From assembly GCF_022815645.1 (NCBI RefSeq), contig NZ_JALGRO010000007.1, positions 62,001 through 126,000 on the forward strand: a DNA stretch of 64,000 bases, given 5' to 3'. Position numbers and translations under genes: made by a program. Under the pieces are notes generated by a model. It worked only from the letters and a program-made list of their open reading frames with translations. It ran no database searches and was not told where the DNA came from. Origin of the DNA: Curtobacterium sp. VKM Ac-2922. Its GTDB lineage: Bacteria > Actinomycetota > Actinomycetes > Actinomycetales > Microbacteriaceae. Shown here piece by piece: positions 63,206-64,000 of this stretch (position 1 is the stretch's first letter; every line of letters starts with the position of its first letter).

Positions 63206-64000
63206 GTGCCCGACTCCCTCGCCATCACCGCCGCCACCGTCGACCCCGGGCTGCTCGACCTGCCGTGGGACCTGCCACTCGACGCCTGGCCGGACGAGAC
63301 GATCGTCGCCCTGCCGAAGGGCATCTCGCGGCACCTGGTGCGGTTCGTGCACCTGAGCGGGTACGTCGCCGCGGTGAAGGAGACCGGCGAAGAGGTGGCG
63401 CGTTCCGAGTACGACATGCTCCGCACCCTGCAGCGCATGGACGTGCCCTGCGTCGACCCGGTCGCGGTCATCACGAACCGCGCATCGGCTGACGGCGAGC
63501 CCCTGCACCCGGTGCTCGTCACCCGTCACCTGCGCTTCTCGTTGCCGTACCGCGCGCTGTACTCGCAGACCCTGCGGCCGGACACCGCCACGCGTCTGGT
63601 CGATGCCCTGGCGCTGCTGCTCGTCCGCCTGCACGTCATCGGCTTCTACTGGGGCGACGTGTCGCTCTCGAACACGCTGTTCCGTCGCGACGCCGGCTCG
63701 TTCGCCGCGTACCTGGTCGACGCCGAGACCGGCAAGCTCTACCCGGGCGGCCTGTCGAACGGGCAGCGCGAGAACGACCTCGAGGTCGCGCGCGTGAACA
63801 TCGCGGGCGAGCTGCTGGACCTCGAGGCAGGCGGGCGCCTGGACGAGAACGCCGACCCGGTCGACGTCTCGAACCGGATCGTCGCGCAGTACCGGACGCT
63901 CTGGACGGAGCTGACGGGCACCGAGCAGTTCGACGTCCGCGAACGCTGGCGCATCAACGACCGTGTCGAGCGGCTCAACGCGCTCGGCTTCGACATCGAA
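63206..64000 (+). CDS. DUF4032 protein with kinase-like core, 3' end cut by window
   Basis: The first 265 codons are in the window. The protein has features of the actinobacterial DUF4032 family: HLVRFVHLSGYVAAVKET (ATP-binding Lys region), LVRLHVIGFYWGDVSLSNTL (catalytic-loop-like GDxxxxN) and AYLVDAETGKLYP (DxE). This suggests a lipopolysaccharide-kinase-like fold. CAGGAG precedes GTG 63206. Function unknown. Confidence 0.88.
   Translation, partial: MPDSLAITAATVDPGLLDLPWDLPLDAWPDETIVALPKGISRHLVRFVHLSGYVAAVKETGEEVARSEYDMLRTLQRMDVPCVDPVAVITNRASADGEPLHPVLVTRHLRFSLPYRALYSQTLRPDTATRLVDALALLLVRLHVIGFYWGDVSLSNTLFRRDAGSFAAYLVDAETGKLYPGGLSNGQRENDLEVARVNIAGELLDLEAGGRLDENADPVDVSNRIVAQYRTLWTELTGTEQFDVRERWRINDRVERLNALGFDIE

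Overview
The window is a high-GC chromosomal segment from an actinobacterium, most probably a Microbacteriaceae member close to Curtobacterium. This rests on the base composition, on actinobacterial families (DUF3263, DUF3027, DUF2332, DUF4032, an XPB helicase with its helicase-associated partner, CIRCE-controlled groL without groES, a DtxR regulator), and on the many genes whose start codon lies 6-8 bases after a TANNNT -10 box, the pattern of leaderless transcripts. No rRNA, CRISPR array or replication origin is visible.

Layout. 1-10.7 kb: metabolic and transport genes (DHA2 exporter, phosphotransferase, flotillin-like protein, flavin monooxygenase, TetR/SDR pair, nadE, AI-2E family permease, serine hydrolase). 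10.7-14.5 kb: an accessory insert with an AbiEi/AbiEii toxin-antitoxin pair and the 3' end of an Rhs gene plus a two-helix membrane protein; it is flanked by broken copies of genes that lie intact nearby. 14.5-26.2 kb: SGNH hydrolase, SDR/LysR pair, Kup potassium permease, MarR, a small HD hydrolase, and a putative catabolic operon (HisD-like dehydrogenase, APC permease, nitrilase). 26.2-30.8 kb: a second insert between a 20-bp repeat and a tRNA-Arg gene whose 3' end resembles that repeat; it holds small SSRSS-type proteins, a DUF6338-like membrane protein, an IS3-family element and a HEPN-like protein.

30.8-38.4 kb: epoxide hydrolase, ArsC, SDR, a lipoprotein sugar dehydrogenase, then a compact five-gene operon matching the SDP killing-factor system of Bacillus (SdpC precursor, SdpA, SdpB, SdpI immunity, and an extra DUF1648-like membrane protein), and an HNH nuclease. 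38.4-64 kb: mostly core genes: NlpC/P60 hydrolase with a candidate c-di-AMP riboswitch, DtxR, serC, cold-shock proteins, XPB helicase pair, an OmpR-type two-component system, groL with CIRCE sites, LytR_C and DUF3263 proteins, msrB, tRNA-Thr, aldo/keto reductase, NAD(P)HX epimerase, zinc peptidase, DsbA-like protein, a UgpC/MsmK-type ABC ATPase and a truncated DUF4032 protein.

The most notable items are the SDP-like operon, the two inserts with traceable edges, a family of five intergenic palindromic repeats of about 100-115 bp, tandem overlapping small genes that share a C-terminal motif, and the dense set of leaderless starts.
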